NCBI GenBank assembly: GCA_023249225.1
Contig: JAHFDA010000014.1
Location: 1 to 53,429 of the forward strand
Direction of reading: 5' to 3'
Source: a bacterium
Lineage (GTDB): Bacteria > Margulisbacteria > Marinamargulisbacteria > JAHFDA01
Length of the DNA stretch: 53,429 nt
Shown here: positions 24,336 through 33,368 of the stretch, in pieces
Layout of the letters: each line of letters starts with the position of its first letter
How positions within the stretch are numbered: position 1 is the first letter of the stretch
Made by a program: the position numbers and the translations under genes
Notes under the pieces: model-generated
Database searches by the model: none
What the model was told of the DNA's origin: nothing
The model's input: the letters and a program-made list of their open reading frames with translations, nothing else

Positions 24336-25463
24336 TCACAAGCCGGTCGTCAGGCCAGATTCAAAATATTCCATAGGAATCGTGTATTGCCTTGGCTCGA
24401 TCGGTGGCTTATACATGCTACCTTCAAGGGTGGGTAAACTTAAAGCGTAACGCAGGTGCTGGGCCAGTTTTTCAGAAAAAAACCGTGCGCCCGCTTCGTT
24501 TAAATGGTCAACGTCCTGGTAATAACGAGAATCTCTAAATTCGGAGTAGCCCGCTTCAGAAAGTTCAATATAGGGCAGTTCCATAAGCTGCGCAATCTGA
24601 CGCAAGCCAAACAAGAAAAACCATTCATCTTTGCGCAAGTTAAATTCGCTGCGATAGCGGTAATGAGGGCCCATACAGAGTACGACTTTGATGTGTTTGG
24701 CCTTGGCCTGCCTTAAAAAATGAATAAACTCCGACAAGGCAAAGGGGTCATATTGCTCAACAAGCAAAACCCACTTATGTTCGGGTGTGTCGTCTTTAAA
24801 AGGTTTATGTAGCGGCACATAGCCAAAACGGCCTTCGGTCTCCAGGTGCCCCAAACGTTGGCGCAGTATCGGTACAATGCAGTTGTTAAATCTGGGCGTA
24901 TGCAGCATGCCATATCGCAGACGGTATTCATGTCCGCGGCTGGGGTGCAGCAGAGTACCAGAAACCACGGCGCTGTCATCGATATACGGGGCAAATACGT
25001 CTATACGCAAGTATCGGTAGCCTATTTGCATTAAGTCAGTCAGGTTGACGTTGACCAGGTAAAGTTTTGGTTGTTGCTCTTTTTCGATGAGGTCGGCCAA
25101 AAGGCGGGTGTACAGCACGTCCTGACCTTCGGCTCCGGCGTTAAAAAACCGTAAGCCCGTGGTCTGGCTTAAAATCTCGCAATCATAGTGGTGCTTGGCC
25201 CGCGAATTGCCAAATACATAGGCCTCGGCCCTGGCGTGCAATGCTTGATTAATGCTGCCTCCGGCTTGCTCGTCAACGAGGGTCTGGCGGTGAAAAGGTT
25301 TTACCAGGGCGGTGGCGGAACGGTCCAACGCAAATAAACCGGCGACAAAAGAACCCACGCATAAAAGCGCAAATACAAGGTTTGAGGCAAGCACATTCCA
25401 ATCTAAACTGACTTCAGAACGATTGGGAGTAGGCGCTTTGAGTTTGTTTTTTTTCTTACTCAC
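24336..25463 (-). CDS. SGNH/DUF1574-like membrane-anchored protein, paralogue 2
   Basis: A 375-residue paralogue of the protein at 21812. A lysine-rich start ([10 protein letters not shown]) precedes a membrane helix near residues 28-48. Block I reads [10 protein letters not shown], so the Asp of GDS is Asn while the Ser is kept; the C-terminal block is [10 protein letters not shown]. Shared blocks NAGAEGQ and [10 protein letters not shown] confirm kinship. GTG at 25463 overlaps the hisI stop by 4 nt (GTGA). The D-to-N change may alter activity or mark a partner with a different acceptor. Confidence 0.78.
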   Translation of the reverse strand: MSKKKNKLKAPTPNRSEVSLDWNVLASNLVFALLCVGSFVAGLFALDRSATALVKPFHRQTLVDEQAGGSINQALHARAEAYVFGNSRAKHHYDCEILSQTTGLRFFNAGAEGQDVLYTRLLADLIEKEQQPKLYLVNVNLTDLMQIGYRYLRIDVFAPYIDDSAVVSGTLLHPSRGHEYRLRYGMLHTPRFNNCIVPILRQRLGHLETEGRFGYVPLHKPFKDDTPEHKWVLLVEQYDPFALSEFIHFLRQAKAKHIKVVLCMGPHYRYRSEFNLRKDEWFFLFGLRQIAQLMELPYIELSEAGYSEFRDSRYYQDVDHLNEAGARFFSEKLAQHLRYALSLPTLEGSMYKPPIEPRQYTIPMEYFESGLTTGL

Positions 25464-25774
25464 AGAGACAAGGTGTTAAAAAAGCAACTCACCGCTCCGG
25501 TATGGCAGGCGGGCCCCCCTGGATTCACGAGCACAAGCAAGCTGTCGTTGTCGCAGTCATAACGGATTTCTTTGACTTTTTGAATATTTCCAGAGGTGGC
25601 ACCTTTGTGCCACAGGGCCTGGCGTGAACGCGACCAGAACCAGGTCTCTCCGCATTGGCGGGTCTTTTCGATGGACTCGGCATTCATCCAGGCCAGCATC
25701 AGCACCGCATGGCTGCGGACATCCTGCACAATGGCTGGAATCAAACCCTCGGAATTAAATTTAAGGTCGACCAC
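25460..25774 (-). CDS. hisI: phosphoribosyl-AMP cyclohydrolase
   Basis: A 104-residue enzyme of histidine synthesis that opens the adenine ring of PR-AMP. It shows the family zinc and magnesium motifs: DCDNDSLLV and [12 protein letters not shown], plus LMLAWMN and [14 protein letters not shown]. It is the stand-alone form; the partner HisE is encoded at 37765-38046, 12 kb away, and no other his gene is present. The GTG start gives VDLKFN; the 3' end overlaps the SGNH gene by 4 nt, so a histidine enzyme is coupled to an acyl-transfer locus. Confidence 0.93.
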   Translation of the reverse strand: MVDLKFNSEGLIPAIVQDVRSHAVLMLAWMNAESIEKTRQCGETWFWSRSRQALWHKGATSGNIQKVKEIRYDCDNDSLLVLVNPGGPACHTGAVSCFFNTLSL

Positions 25775-25793
25775 GATCTATCCGTAGGTTAAT

Positions 25794-25880
25794 CGTAGAG
25801 ACGTTGCAATGCAACGTTTGACCCCCATAAAAAGTAAGACCTACCTTTAGAAATGAGGTAGGAGCCTCAAAAGGTAGGTC
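25794..25880. repeat. two palindromic elements upstream of hisI
   Basis: ACGTTGCA (25801-25808) and TGCAACGT (25810-25817) form a near-perfect palindrome within GTAGAGACGTTGCA. A second element pairs GACCTACCTTT (25838-25848) with AAAGGTAGGTC (25870-25880), 11 bp perfect, with a 21-nt loop that holds GAGG and CCTC. Neither has a T run. They look like dispersed palindromic repeats or leader structures. Confidence 0.7.
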
Positions 25881-25925
25881 GTCCGCCTAAATAAGAACCT
25901 TTATGTCTATTTAATCAAAGGCAGG

Positions 25926-26141
25926 CTACAAATTTCCCGCCAGGTAGTCTTGATCCTCCCAACGCCCACTATCAGTGGGTGTCAGATAGGGTTTGTTATT
26001 AGAGTCAAATTGCACCATCGCCTTTTGACCCTCGATAATGCCGATCTTTTCGAGTGTGTCGGGCAAAAAGCCTAAATCCAGGAGTTCGTCATAACTCCAT
26101 TCTCCGGTTTCTGATAAGCCTGGAAACATTAATCCTGCCAT
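25926..26141 (-). CDS. small acidic hypothetical protein
   Basis: A 71-residue acidic protein with no known domain: GLSETGEWSYDELLDLGFLP, a central beta-like stretch (GQKAMVQFDSNNKPYL) and a charged end (GRWEDQDYLAGNL). ATG at 26141, with AGGAT directly before it. It lies between a membrane-anchored unknown and hisI in the same orientation. Possibly a small regulatory or binding protein, but nothing in the sequence proves it is translated. Confidence 0.45.
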   Translation of the reverse strand: MAGLMFPGLSETGEWSYDELLDLGFLPDTLEKIGIIEGQKAMVQFDSNNKPYLTPTDSGRWEDQDYLAGNL

Positions 26142-26210
26142 ATCCTGTATGTTCCCAGTTTTTTTTCAATTTAAACGTGGGTTTTTAGTAGTGGGATAAG
26201 GCGGCTTATT

Positions 26211-27083
26211 TTATGAGGTTTGGGTAGCCCTTAAAATACCTCTTCTTAAGTTTTGCGCCCAGAATTCGGCCAGACCGTGGGGCGTGCTGTGGTTCACATA
26301 GGCATCGTTTTGGGATACAAAACACACCGTATCTGATCCCGCGACAATGACCGTTTCGCCATAAAGCTGGCCAACCTGTACCCGCGCAGGGTCGTAATTT
26401 TTTGGGTCTTGCAAGGCAATGTTAATTTCTTTTTGGATATTTTCAAAAGCCACGGCAGCGCGGTAAGAGGCATCCATGAGCCGCTTGGGTTCATGATGCA
26501 GGCGCATCACCAGTCGGCCACCCACGGTAATTTCGGCGGGCCTTGGCGAGCGGCTTAACTGCGTAAGCATATCGTCTGTGCGTAAAACTTTGAGATGCCG
26601 GGCTTCGAGGTAGGGTAAATAATCGACCACTTTTTTTAGGTCTTCCATCCAGCGTCGGGCAACTTCGTCCTGCGCCAGGCCGTAGATTCTAGCGGTGTCT
26701 GCGTTAACCGCCAGCAAGGGCATGCCATTAAAAAAAATGGTCGGAGTTCCAGAATCATTTTCACGCAAAGCCAATAAAGGCTTGTAACCCCCTTCGGTCA
26801 CCGCGTCGTAACCAATGGTTTTAATGAGCTCCACGTTGTCGGCGAGCACCTCGCGCGCCTGAAAAGCCCGAATCAGAGTCTGCAACTGATCGTCATTTTG
26901 AGCCAGGGTAAAGCGCACAATACCACCCACGTCCACCACCGCAATGCGGTCATTGGGGCCAAGATTCGGCAAATTAAAAAAGTACGAATAAAGCGGAGGC
27001 GCAAAACAAAACGCCGCAAACCCCAAGCCTAGGCCGCACCATACGGCCATGGCAGACTTTCCCTTATACAAATGATTCATCAT
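26211..27083 (-). CDS. membrane-anchored hypothetical protein
   Basis: A 290-residue protein with one N-terminal membrane helix (AVWCGLGLGFAAFCFAPPLY) and a large domain presumably outside the cytoplasm. Readable blocks: DRIAVVDVGGIVRFTL, FFNGMPLLAVNADTAR, VGQLYGETVIVAGSD and QNDAYVNHST. No enzyme motif that I recognise. The ATG at 27083 was chosen over a TTG at 27116. It follows the YycJ-like hydrolase gene by 57 nt and probably shares its transcript. Confidence 0.65.
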   Translation of the reverse strand: MMNHLYKGKSAMAVWCGLGLGFAAFCFAPPLYSYFFNLPNLGPNDRIAVVDVGGIVRFTLAQNDDQLQTLIRAFQAREVLADNVELIKTIGYDAVTEGGYKPLLALRENDSGTPTIFFNGMPLLAVNADTARIYGLAQDEVARRWMEDLKKVVDYLPYLEARHLKVLRTDDMLTQLSRSPRPAEITVGGRLVMRLHHEPKRLMDASYRAAVAFENIQKEINIALQDPKNYDPARVQVGQLYGETVIVAGSDTVCFVSQNDAYVNHSTPHGLAEFWAQNLRRGILRATQTS

Positions 27084-27140
27084 TTTTATTCTGACGGGTG
27101 CCGCCAGTGGCCGCAACTCGCCTGGGTTGGGACTACCTGT

Positions 27141-27905
27141 TTACAGATCCATGATCGGCAGTGGTTTGTCAGGCCTGGCAATGGCCATTTTCATCTGCGC
27201 GCGCGCAGATTTAAGCGGCAAAAAGGTATCTAGCACTTTGGCAGGCGTATTGTTTTTTTGGCTTAAATGTCCGAGCACAAGATATTTAAGTTTTAAGCGC
27301 GTATGCAGTTTGACTGTTTCAAGGGCAGCCGGATTGCTTAAATGGCCGGTTTTGCCCTCAATGCGCGTCTGCAGGTAGCGGGGATAAGGCCCATGCCGCA
27401 GCATCCAGGGGTCGTAGTTGCTTTCCAAGGTCAAGGCGTCGAGGCGTTCAAAATAGGGCGTAAGCATGTCGGGAACATACCCCAGGTCAGTAAAATGTCC
27501 GTAGAATTTTTGGCGCTGCTCAAATACAAAAGCCAGTGGTTCAACACAATCATGCGGCACGGGCAAGGCGTGTATTCCGATGTCATTCAGTGCCAGCTCC
27601 TCCCCCTTTATGACATTGACGGGATATCCTGGGCTGACCAGGCCCGCAATGGCCCCCAGAGTGCCTCTACTGGCCCAAAGCGGAATGCGGTACTTGGCGC
27701 AAATCTGGGGCAAGGCAGAGACATGATCATGGTGGGCATGGCTGATTAAGATGGCGTCGAGTGATTCCAGACTGGCCCCGTGCGCGTGCAAGGCGGCCTG
27801 TATTCTGCGGCTTGAAATGCCTGCATCAAGCAGTATGCGGGTTTGAGGGGTTTCAATATAAGTGCAGTTACCGGTGCTACCGCTGGCAATGACCAGAATC
27901 TTCAC
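27141..27905 (-). CDS. YycJ/WalJ-like metallo-beta-lactamase-fold hydrolase
   Basis: A 254-residue MBL-fold protein. It opens with ILVIASGSTGNCTYIE, the S-G-S-x-G-N start of YycJ-type proteins, and has the metal motif SHAHHDH near residue 60, a third ligand near PVPHDC, FTDLGYV and a final GHLSQKN. YycJ-type proteins are probable single-strand DNA exonucleases linked to mismatch repair in some bacteria. GTG at 27905 is favoured: TATACT lies exactly 7 nt upstream, with an ATG-less extension to 27938 as the alternative. Divergent from the rhodanese gene. Confidence 0.85.
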   Translation of the reverse strand: MKILVIASGSTGNCTYIETPQTRILLDAGISSRRIQAALHAHGASLESLDAILISHAHHDHVSALPQICAKYRIPLWASRGTLGAIAGLVSPGYPVNVIKGEELALNDIGIHALPVPHDCVEPLAFVFEQRQKFYGHFTDLGYVPDMLTPYFERLDALTLESNYDPWMLRHGPYPRYLQTRIEGKTGHLSNPAALETVKLHTRLKLKYLVLGHLSQKNNTPAKVLDTFLPLKSARAQMKMAIARPDKPLPIMDL

Positions 27906-27912
27906 TGATCCC

Positions 27913-27920
27913 AGTATAAT
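27913..27920. promoter_or_regulatory. shared divergent -10 element
   Basis: AGTATAAT serves both strands: TATAAT (plus, 27915-27920) is 6 nt before the rhodanese ATG, and TATACT (minus, 27918-27913) is 7 nt before the hydrolase GTG. Both transcripts would be leaderless. The boxes are seen; activity is inference. Confidence 0.6.
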
Positions 27921-27926
27921 GCCAAC

Positions 27927-28787
27927 ATGCTTTTGCACTTAATCTCCGCCAAAGAGTTACACGAGCGCATCTTACAAGCGCCCGAACACCTTCGTATCCT
28001 TGACTGCCGCCACCGCCTTAACGATGCCTATGAGGGATTTCGCTTGTATCAGTCGGGACATATTCCGACAGCTTCGCACGCCCACATGGATCGCGACTAT
28101 TGTGCCCCACCGGGTTTTGCGCCGGACGGACATCATTTGGGACGGCATCCCCTGCTTTTAGAAGAAGAGTTTTTGAGGCGTGTGGCTATGTGGGGCATTA
28201 GCCCAGCCACGCAAGTGGTGGTCTACGATGATGCGGGCGGAGCCTATGCTGCGCGACTATGGTGGCATTTGAGGGCTGTCGGACACCTGGCAGTCAGGGT
28301 TTTAGACGGCGGTTTTTCGGCTTGGCAGGCACAGGGCTTTCCGGTCGAAACAAAAGAGAATCCCTTGGAATGCGGTCAGGGAATTTATCCGGGAAAATTT
28401 GATCACAGTAGGGTTATTTCTTTTGATGAGGTCAAATTAATCGTTGAAAAAACACCACGCCATACGCCCATTTTAGACGCCCGTGGTGAGGGTCGCTTTC
28501 GTGGCGAGGCAGAAAACCTGGATATCCCCGGCGGACATATTCCGGGCGCGCATAATTTTCCGTATGCAAACAATCTCAAAGCGGATCAAACCTTTAAAAC
28601 ACCAGAAGCATTGCGGCAAATCTACGGGTCATTGCAGGGCGCAAAACCGATTGCATCATGCGGTTCGGGGGTAACTGCCTGCCACCTGATTCTGGCACTG
28701 GAAATAGCGGGCATCAAAGACGTCCGTTTGTTTGTTGAATCTTACAGTGGCTGGTGTCGTACACCCGGACTACCGATTAAAAAATAA
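27927..28787 (+). CDS. sseA: thiosulfate/3-mercaptopyruvate sulfurtransferase
   Basis: A 286-residue protein with two rhodanese domains. The C-terminal one holds the active cysteine in SCGSGVTACHL; CGSGVTA is typical of mercaptopyruvate sulfurtransferases, which move sulfur from mercaptopyruvate to cyanide or thiols. Other family blocks: LDCRHRLND, HMDRDYC, VVVYDDAGGAYAARLWW, LDGGFSAWQAQG and DARGEGRFRGE. The ATG has no Shine-Dalgarno and follows TATAAT by 6 nt, suggesting leaderless translation. Confidence 0.9.
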   Translation: MLLHLISAKELHERILQAPEHLRILDCRHRLNDAYEGFRLYQSGHIPTASHAHMDRDYCAPPGFAPDGHHLGRHPLLLEEEFLRRVAMWGISPATQVVVYDDAGGAYAARLWWHLRAVGHLAVRVLDGGFSAWQAQGFPVETKENPLECGQGIYPGKFDHSRVISFDEVKLIVEKTPRHTPILDARGEGRFRGEAENLDIPGGHIPGAHNFPYANNLKADQTFKTPEALRQIYGSLQGAKPIASCGSGVTACHLILALEIAGIKDVRLFVESYSGWCRTPGLPIKK

Positions 28788-28889
28788 TCCGGGATCATCA
28801 ATTTCCAAACGCTGCCCGGCGGTAATCTTAACTGCTAGCATGCTGTGCGTTTTGGCATTGATCCGGTTTGCTCATCTTCTTCGTAATAC

Positions 28890-31800
28890 TCAAGGTCTAG
28901 TGACTGGCATCCAACGAGCCAGCACACTCCTCCACCGCATCCAAAAGGCAGAATCCAAGGACATATTCGGATAGGTCTTTTCCACCATGATTTTAGTGAA
29001 TTGCGCAAGTTCAGGGTTTCCGGCAAACTTGGCAAACTTAAGCTGCGCATTTAAAAAATCAAAGAAATAGTTGTGGTTCATCTCTTCGTAAGAAAGAGAG
29101 GTCTCAATGCCTTCTCCCGAAACCATGCAGGTTAGAGCCACTGAAGTATGGACATGCTCAATGGCCATTTGAAAAAGAACCCGTCGTTGAGCCACAGACA
29201 TGCCCTGCGTCATGATTTCCAAGGCCTTCCAAAATTCGTATTCTTGATAATGGACTACCCCGTTTTTGCCAGTCAATTCACCCCTTGTCCATTGCGGCAA
29301 AAATGGTTTTTCAGTCGCCAGTGACAGCCTTTCTATTTCAGCTTCCAAAAGCGATGCATTGCTCTGCGAGTCCGGTCCACGATACTCGGCCACCAGTTGT
29401 TTTAAACATTTCCACCGAAAAGGCTGACTGGGCACAGACAAGACGCCATCGACGTACACGCGCGCAAGCGCGGGCAAATCAAGGAGTTTGTCGTGAAGCA
29501 AAGCAGCCAAATGATTTTTCACAAATTCCTTGTGGGCATCGTCAGACAGCTTGCCAGTTTCTTTAAGAGCGTTGAGCAGTTCAAGAAACCTTGGGTGTAT
29601 TTTATTTTCGACCGAAAATTGGGCCAAATACTTGAGAACCTTCACTTGTAAGGCGGAGTCGTTGCTGCGCCAGAGCAGTCCCCGCAGTATGCACCATTGC
29701 CGGTGTCGTTCCATGCCGTAAACATCACGCTTATCTTTATCGGCCATAACCCTGTCTACCAGCCTATTAAGATTCTCTTCGGATACGCGATTCAATAAAC
29801 CTATGTAAACGGGTGCAGTAAACGAAATAAAAATACACATCGGTCGATCAATGTAAAACGACACTTGATCCTGATAAGCCGCCACGATATCTAAAATCTG
29901 ATTTTGATCTTCTATCCGTTCCACGAGCCGTGGAATCAGCCTGGGTAAAGCAGCCTTGTCCGTGCCCGGAAATTCGCGGGCTGGCCAGCCACAGCCCTCC
30001 ACCAAGGTCTTTGCGATTGGGTAGGCTGTTTCACCCTTAATGGCAGGATCGCTCAGCCTTTGGCGCAGCATGTCCAGTAGTTTGTCCCACGATGCGGTAT
30101 CCAAATTCATAAATCCCATGGCATGGACAAGCTGCTTTATGCAGGTAAGAAAGCGGGCCGGACTGTAGATACCGGTGGCTTGCAAGGCGGTTAAATCCGA
30201 CGGTCTCAATGTGTAAGGCGGGCTCCAGCGGCGGACGGTCTTGACGAGGGTGGCTTGAAAAGCATTGACGATACCTCGGTCATGATGGAAACGATTTCCC
30301 AAGTCATTGAATAGTTGCCGTTTTTCAGCGCTCAATTCGATTCCCATGTTCGAACGAATATAAAAATGAGTCATGCAAACACTTTTGTTATCGTGAAAGT
30401 ACACGCTGAACGAACGAGTAAACCAATCGTTAAGGCATAGCGCAACAGCGTCTAAAACAGACCTGTCGATTTGGCTGTCGGCAAAGCGTAGAACCTGCTC
30501 AATAAAAAACAGCCGGTCTTCGACATCCAGATAACGCACGCAGGCGCGGATACGCGCAACACCTTGCGCCCGGGTGCTTGCGCTGGCGCTTTCCAGCTCC
30601 GCCAGCCCCTGCCGTGCCCGTTCAAGTGGGGTCAAAAACATCGTCAGTCCAAACAACGGTTTGAGGTAAACCATTTGCTTGTCATTGGTATGTAAAAATC
30701 CCGTACGCACAATAGTCTCGGGTTTGTACCACTCCTGCTTGTGGTTCTGGTGGAGGCGTTCAAGCACAGCGGTCCAAAAACACGATACTTCGGCGTTGGC
30801 AGTGAGCAGGCCGTTATAAAGCAACAATTTTCCCAGCGCACGCCGTGGGCCGGGATCAGACAACAATGAATCCAAAAAGGACAGCAGTGTGATGCTTTGT
30901 CCGCCGGGCAATGCCGCTTCGTCATCCAGCGCAAAATACGAAAAAATTCTCGACAGGCGGCTTCCCAGTTCAAAGTCGGTTTCGCCAAAAACCCGGACAA
31001 GTTCGGCCATATATTGCTCAAGTTCAGCCGGACGCATGTGCGCAAAAAGCCCTGCGGCTTCTGCGCAGCGCAGCCGCCGGATCAAGCGCGTCCAGCTTTG
31101 TTTGGCGGACAAGGTGCCCAAGGCAAGGTGTGTGGCAAGTTCATACTCGCCACCTTGCAGCAGATGGCGCAGACTACGAAAGTGCAGTTCCATAGGATCA
31201 CTAACAAAATCGTCTTGCTCCAACGGGGCGTCAGTGGCAGCCCAAAGTTCGCGCAGAAAAACTTCCAGGTCTTCGCGTTTGGCCTGCGAGCGTTGGCTCT
31301 GTTGGATCAGCGTTGCTTGGGTGGAAGCGGAAAGTGCGCCCAGAATCCGGGGATGCGCCAGTAGTTGTTGCACGGTGGCACTGGTTCCCCAAGACAAACG
31401 GCTGGCGCGAGCGGTATTGGATGCTGACTTGAGGGATAATGCATTTTTTTGAAAGACGGTCTTGCTGTTGGCGTGCAATTTTTCGGGATGCAAGTACACC
31501 TGGGGCTGCATCAGATGCAATGTTTCGAGGGCGCCGTAATAAGGCTGGGTTTCGCCATCCGCTTGATCAAGGCCATTGAATAGCAAGTGATTAAGCGTTG
31601 CGTGGCCATGATTCGATCTGGCCAACTGCAAGCACACCGCGGTCAAAAGCTCCCTGGCCTGCTGCATACCGATATTTTCATCGTCTGCCATGACGCGGAA
31701 ACTTTGCCCAAGGTCATGGCGCGCGTGTTTTAAAGCCAGCGCAAGAGTGCCGTGGCGTTGAAAGATTCCAGAAAAAAACAGGGCCAGCATGGCTGGAGGG

Positions 31801-32189
31801 GTTGCGGCCAAAATTTTGTGCAAGCTTCGGCTGACCGGAAGTTCGGCCAGAATCTGCAAACTTTGCTGCGGACTCTGCCCCGCAAAAAGCAGCAGGGCCA
31901 TTTTGGAGTAGTCTTTGGCCATCCATAAGGCCATCAGGCGCAACTTGAATTTTTCGCTGCGTTCAATGGTTTCACCGCGTTCAAGCTGCTCTAAGTTTTC
32001 AAGCAGGGGCGCGACCAGCTGGGCGACATGTCGGCGGGCATCGTTGGGCAGTCCCTGTGAGGCATCCAAGTTCGCCAAAACCCGCAAGGCCCGTTCAAAG
32101 TCCTTGTTTAGCCAGGGTTCACGGTAAGCGCCAAAGGGCATTAGCCCTTGCTCCGCGTGCAATGCAATATGATGTAAAAAGAGGTTCAT
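28890..32189 (-). CDS. giant helical orphan protein
   Basis: A 1,099-residue protein without signal peptide or membrane segments and with no motif I can name. It is almost wholly helical in appearance, with many Leu/Ala-rich amphipathic segments (for example LIPRLVERIEDQNQILDIV, LLNALKETGKLSDDAHKEF) as in HEAT or armadillo superhelices. The C-terminal part is more aromatic (YQEYEFWKALEIMTQG, YFFDFLNAQLKFAKFA). ATG at 32189 was preferred to TTG at 32198. It stands alone, 95 nt from the ATPase remnant and 102 nt from the rhodanese end. Scaffold role is only a guess. Confidence 0.7.
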   Translation of the reverse strand: MNLFLHHIALHAEQGLMPFGAYREPWLNKDFERALRVLANLDASQGLPNDARRHVAQLVAPLLENLEQLERGETIERSEKFKLRLMALWMAKDYSKMALLLFAGQSPQQSLQILAELPVSRSLHKILAATPPAMLALFFSGIFQRHGTLALALKHARHDLGQSFRVMADDENIGMQQARELLTAVCLQLARSNHGHATLNHLLFNGLDQADGETQPYYGALETLHLMQPQVYLHPEKLHANSKTVFQKNALSLKSASNTARASRLSWGTSATVQQLLAHPRILGALSASTQATLIQQSQRSQAKREDLEVFLRELWAATDAPLEQDDFVSDPMELHFRSLRHLLQGGEYELATHLALGTLSAKQSWTRLIRRLRCAEAAGLFAHMRPAELEQYMAELVRVFGETDFELGSRLSRIFSYFALDDEAALPGGQSITLLSFLDSLLSDPGPRRALGKLLLYNGLLTANAEVSCFWTAVLERLHQNHKQEWYKPETIVRTGFLHTNDKQMVYLKPLFGLTMFLTPLERARQGLAELESASASTRAQGVARIRACVRYLDVEDRLFFIEQVLRFADSQIDRSVLDAVALCLNDWFTRSFSVYFHDNKSVCMTHFYIRSNMGIELSAEKRQLFNDLGNRFHHDRGIVNAFQATLVKTVRRWSPPYTLRPSDLTALQATGIYSPARFLTCIKQLVHAMGFMNLDTASWDKLLDMLRQRLSDPAIKGETAYPIAKTLVEGCGWPAREFPGTDKAALPRLIPRLVERIEDQNQILDIVAAYQDQVSFYIDRPMCIFISFTAPVYIGLLNRVSEENLNRLVDRVMADKDKRDVYGMERHRQWCILRGLLWRSNDSALQVKVLKYLAQFSVENKIHPRFLELLNALKETGKLSDDAHKEFVKNHLAALLHDKLLDLPALARVYVDGVLSVPSQPFRWKCLKQLVAEYRGPDSQSNASLLEAEIERLSLATEKPFLPQWTRGELTGKNGVVHYQEYEFWKALEIMTQGMSVAQRRVLFQMAIEHVHTSVALTCMVSGEGIETSLSYEEMNHNYFFDFLNAQLKFAKFAGNPELAQFTKIMVEKTYPNMSLDSAFWMRWRSVLARWMPVTRP

Positions 32190-32284
32190 AAGGGCCAAAA
32201 ATAGGACTGATGATTATCGATGTAAATTTGCCAGTATTGCAGGTAGAATGTTGACGAGAAATGTTGACGAACGACGAGGCTTCT

Positions 32285-32854
32285 CTAAAGGTTTTTTGCC
32301 AAAAATAACTTAAACAAAGGATCCACCAGTTGATAGCCCCGTGGCCCTAAGTCAATCAAGCCATAATCATAAAAACGCTTAACCGCCGATTTGATACCAG
32401 ACGGACTAACGCCCGTAGCCTTGATGAAATCAGCAGACGTTACGTTTGCCAGAGCGTCACATTTGGCAATGCCAGCCAATATCTTTTTTTCCTTTTCGGT
32501 CATATTGACCAAGCGTTCAAGGTAACGGCTGCCCTTTAGATCGAGTATCTCTTCGATGCACACACGAATATCATTAGACATTATTTTTTTATGCGAACGG
32601 GTAAAGGCTAACATCTGACAGAGCTCCTGAATTGAGTTGGGGACCTCTTCCATTAACATCACCAGCTCCTGTACTTCGGGCAGGCCAATCGTTAAACCGC
32701 TCTCCTTAAAACGCTTACTCATGTAGGGGTGCCACTCCGAAATGGGAAGGGGGCCAAATTCCACTTCGGTGCCAAAGCCGTAAAAGGGTCGGCGCTCGTT
32801 ATGGATCATGTCTCCGAGCACATGGTGCTTGCTACCGGTTAGCTTTCCACCCAA
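32285..32854 (-). pseudogene. C-terminal remnant of an archaeal-type ATPase
   Basis: The 189 residues match the C-terminal half of AAA ATPases of the PF01637-like kind: LTGSKHHVLGDM, RRPFYGFG, GPLPISEWHPYMSKRF, and a winged-helix end (KILAGIAKC, SADFIKATGVSPSGIKSAVK, YQLVDPLFKLFL). The P-loop half is absent: there is no room upstream before tadA and no good start codon (TTG at 32854). It is thus a truncated relic, unless the residual winged-helix part is still translated. Confidence 0.72.
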
Positions 32855-32891
32855 GTCAACTAAAAAATAGTGTCTATAAAATAGTTAGCCC

Positions 32892-33359
32892 TTAAACCGA
32901 AGCGCGTTTGTTTTTAAAAAACTCCGACAACAAAGCCCCGCACTCCTCGGCCAGCACCCCGGCCACAATGTCTGGCTGGTGGTTGAACCCCTGGCCTTTG
33001 AGAATATCCGCCACCGACCCGTCCGCCCCGGCCTTGGGGTCTTTGGCACCATAGACCACGTTTGGAATTCGGGCTTGCAAGATCGCTCCGGCGCACATGG
33101 GACAGGGTTCAAGCGTCACGTACAAGGTACAACCTTCTAATCTCCAACTTTTGAGTTTTTGAGCCGCAATTTGAATGGCCCGCAGTTCGGCATGGCCGAG
33201 CGGGTCCTGGGTTTGTTCGCGGTCGTTGGCGGCTTGGGCAATGATTTTTTCGTCCTTAATGATCAGGCAGGCAATGGGAACTTCGTTGTGTTTTTGAGCG
33301 GCGGTCTGCGCAAGGATCAGACACTGGCGCATGCTGGCAATATGCTGGCGGGTGAACAC
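32892..33359 (-). CDS. tadA: tRNA-specific adenosine deaminase
   Basis: A 155-residue zinc deaminase that converts the wobble adenosine of tRNA-Arg to inosine. Motifs: PIACLIIKD, GHAELRAIQ with the zinc His and catalytic Glu, and EPCPMCAGAI with the two zinc cysteines, all in their normal order. GTG at 33359 gives the family N-terminus; TAAACT lies 6 nt before it, inside the tail of the gene upstream. ATG at 33332 is an alternative. Confidence 0.94.
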   Translation of the reverse strand: MFTRQHIASMRQCLILAQTAAQKHNEVPIACLIIKDEKIIAQAANDREQTQDPLGHAELRAIQIAAQKLKSWRLEGCTLYVTLEPCPMCAGAILQARIPNVVYGAKDPKAGADGSVADILKGQGFNHQPDIVAGVLAEECGALLSEFFKNKRASV

Positions 33360-33368
33360 CCTGATAGT

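Noticed and set aside
27141-28787. Divergent MBL hydrolase and rhodanese as a persulfide dioxygenase/sulfurtransferase (ETHE1-type) system
   Set aside because: The hydrolase opens with the S-G-S-x-G-N block of YycJ-type proteins and lacks the look of ETHE1; the pairing is probably chance of a shared promoter.
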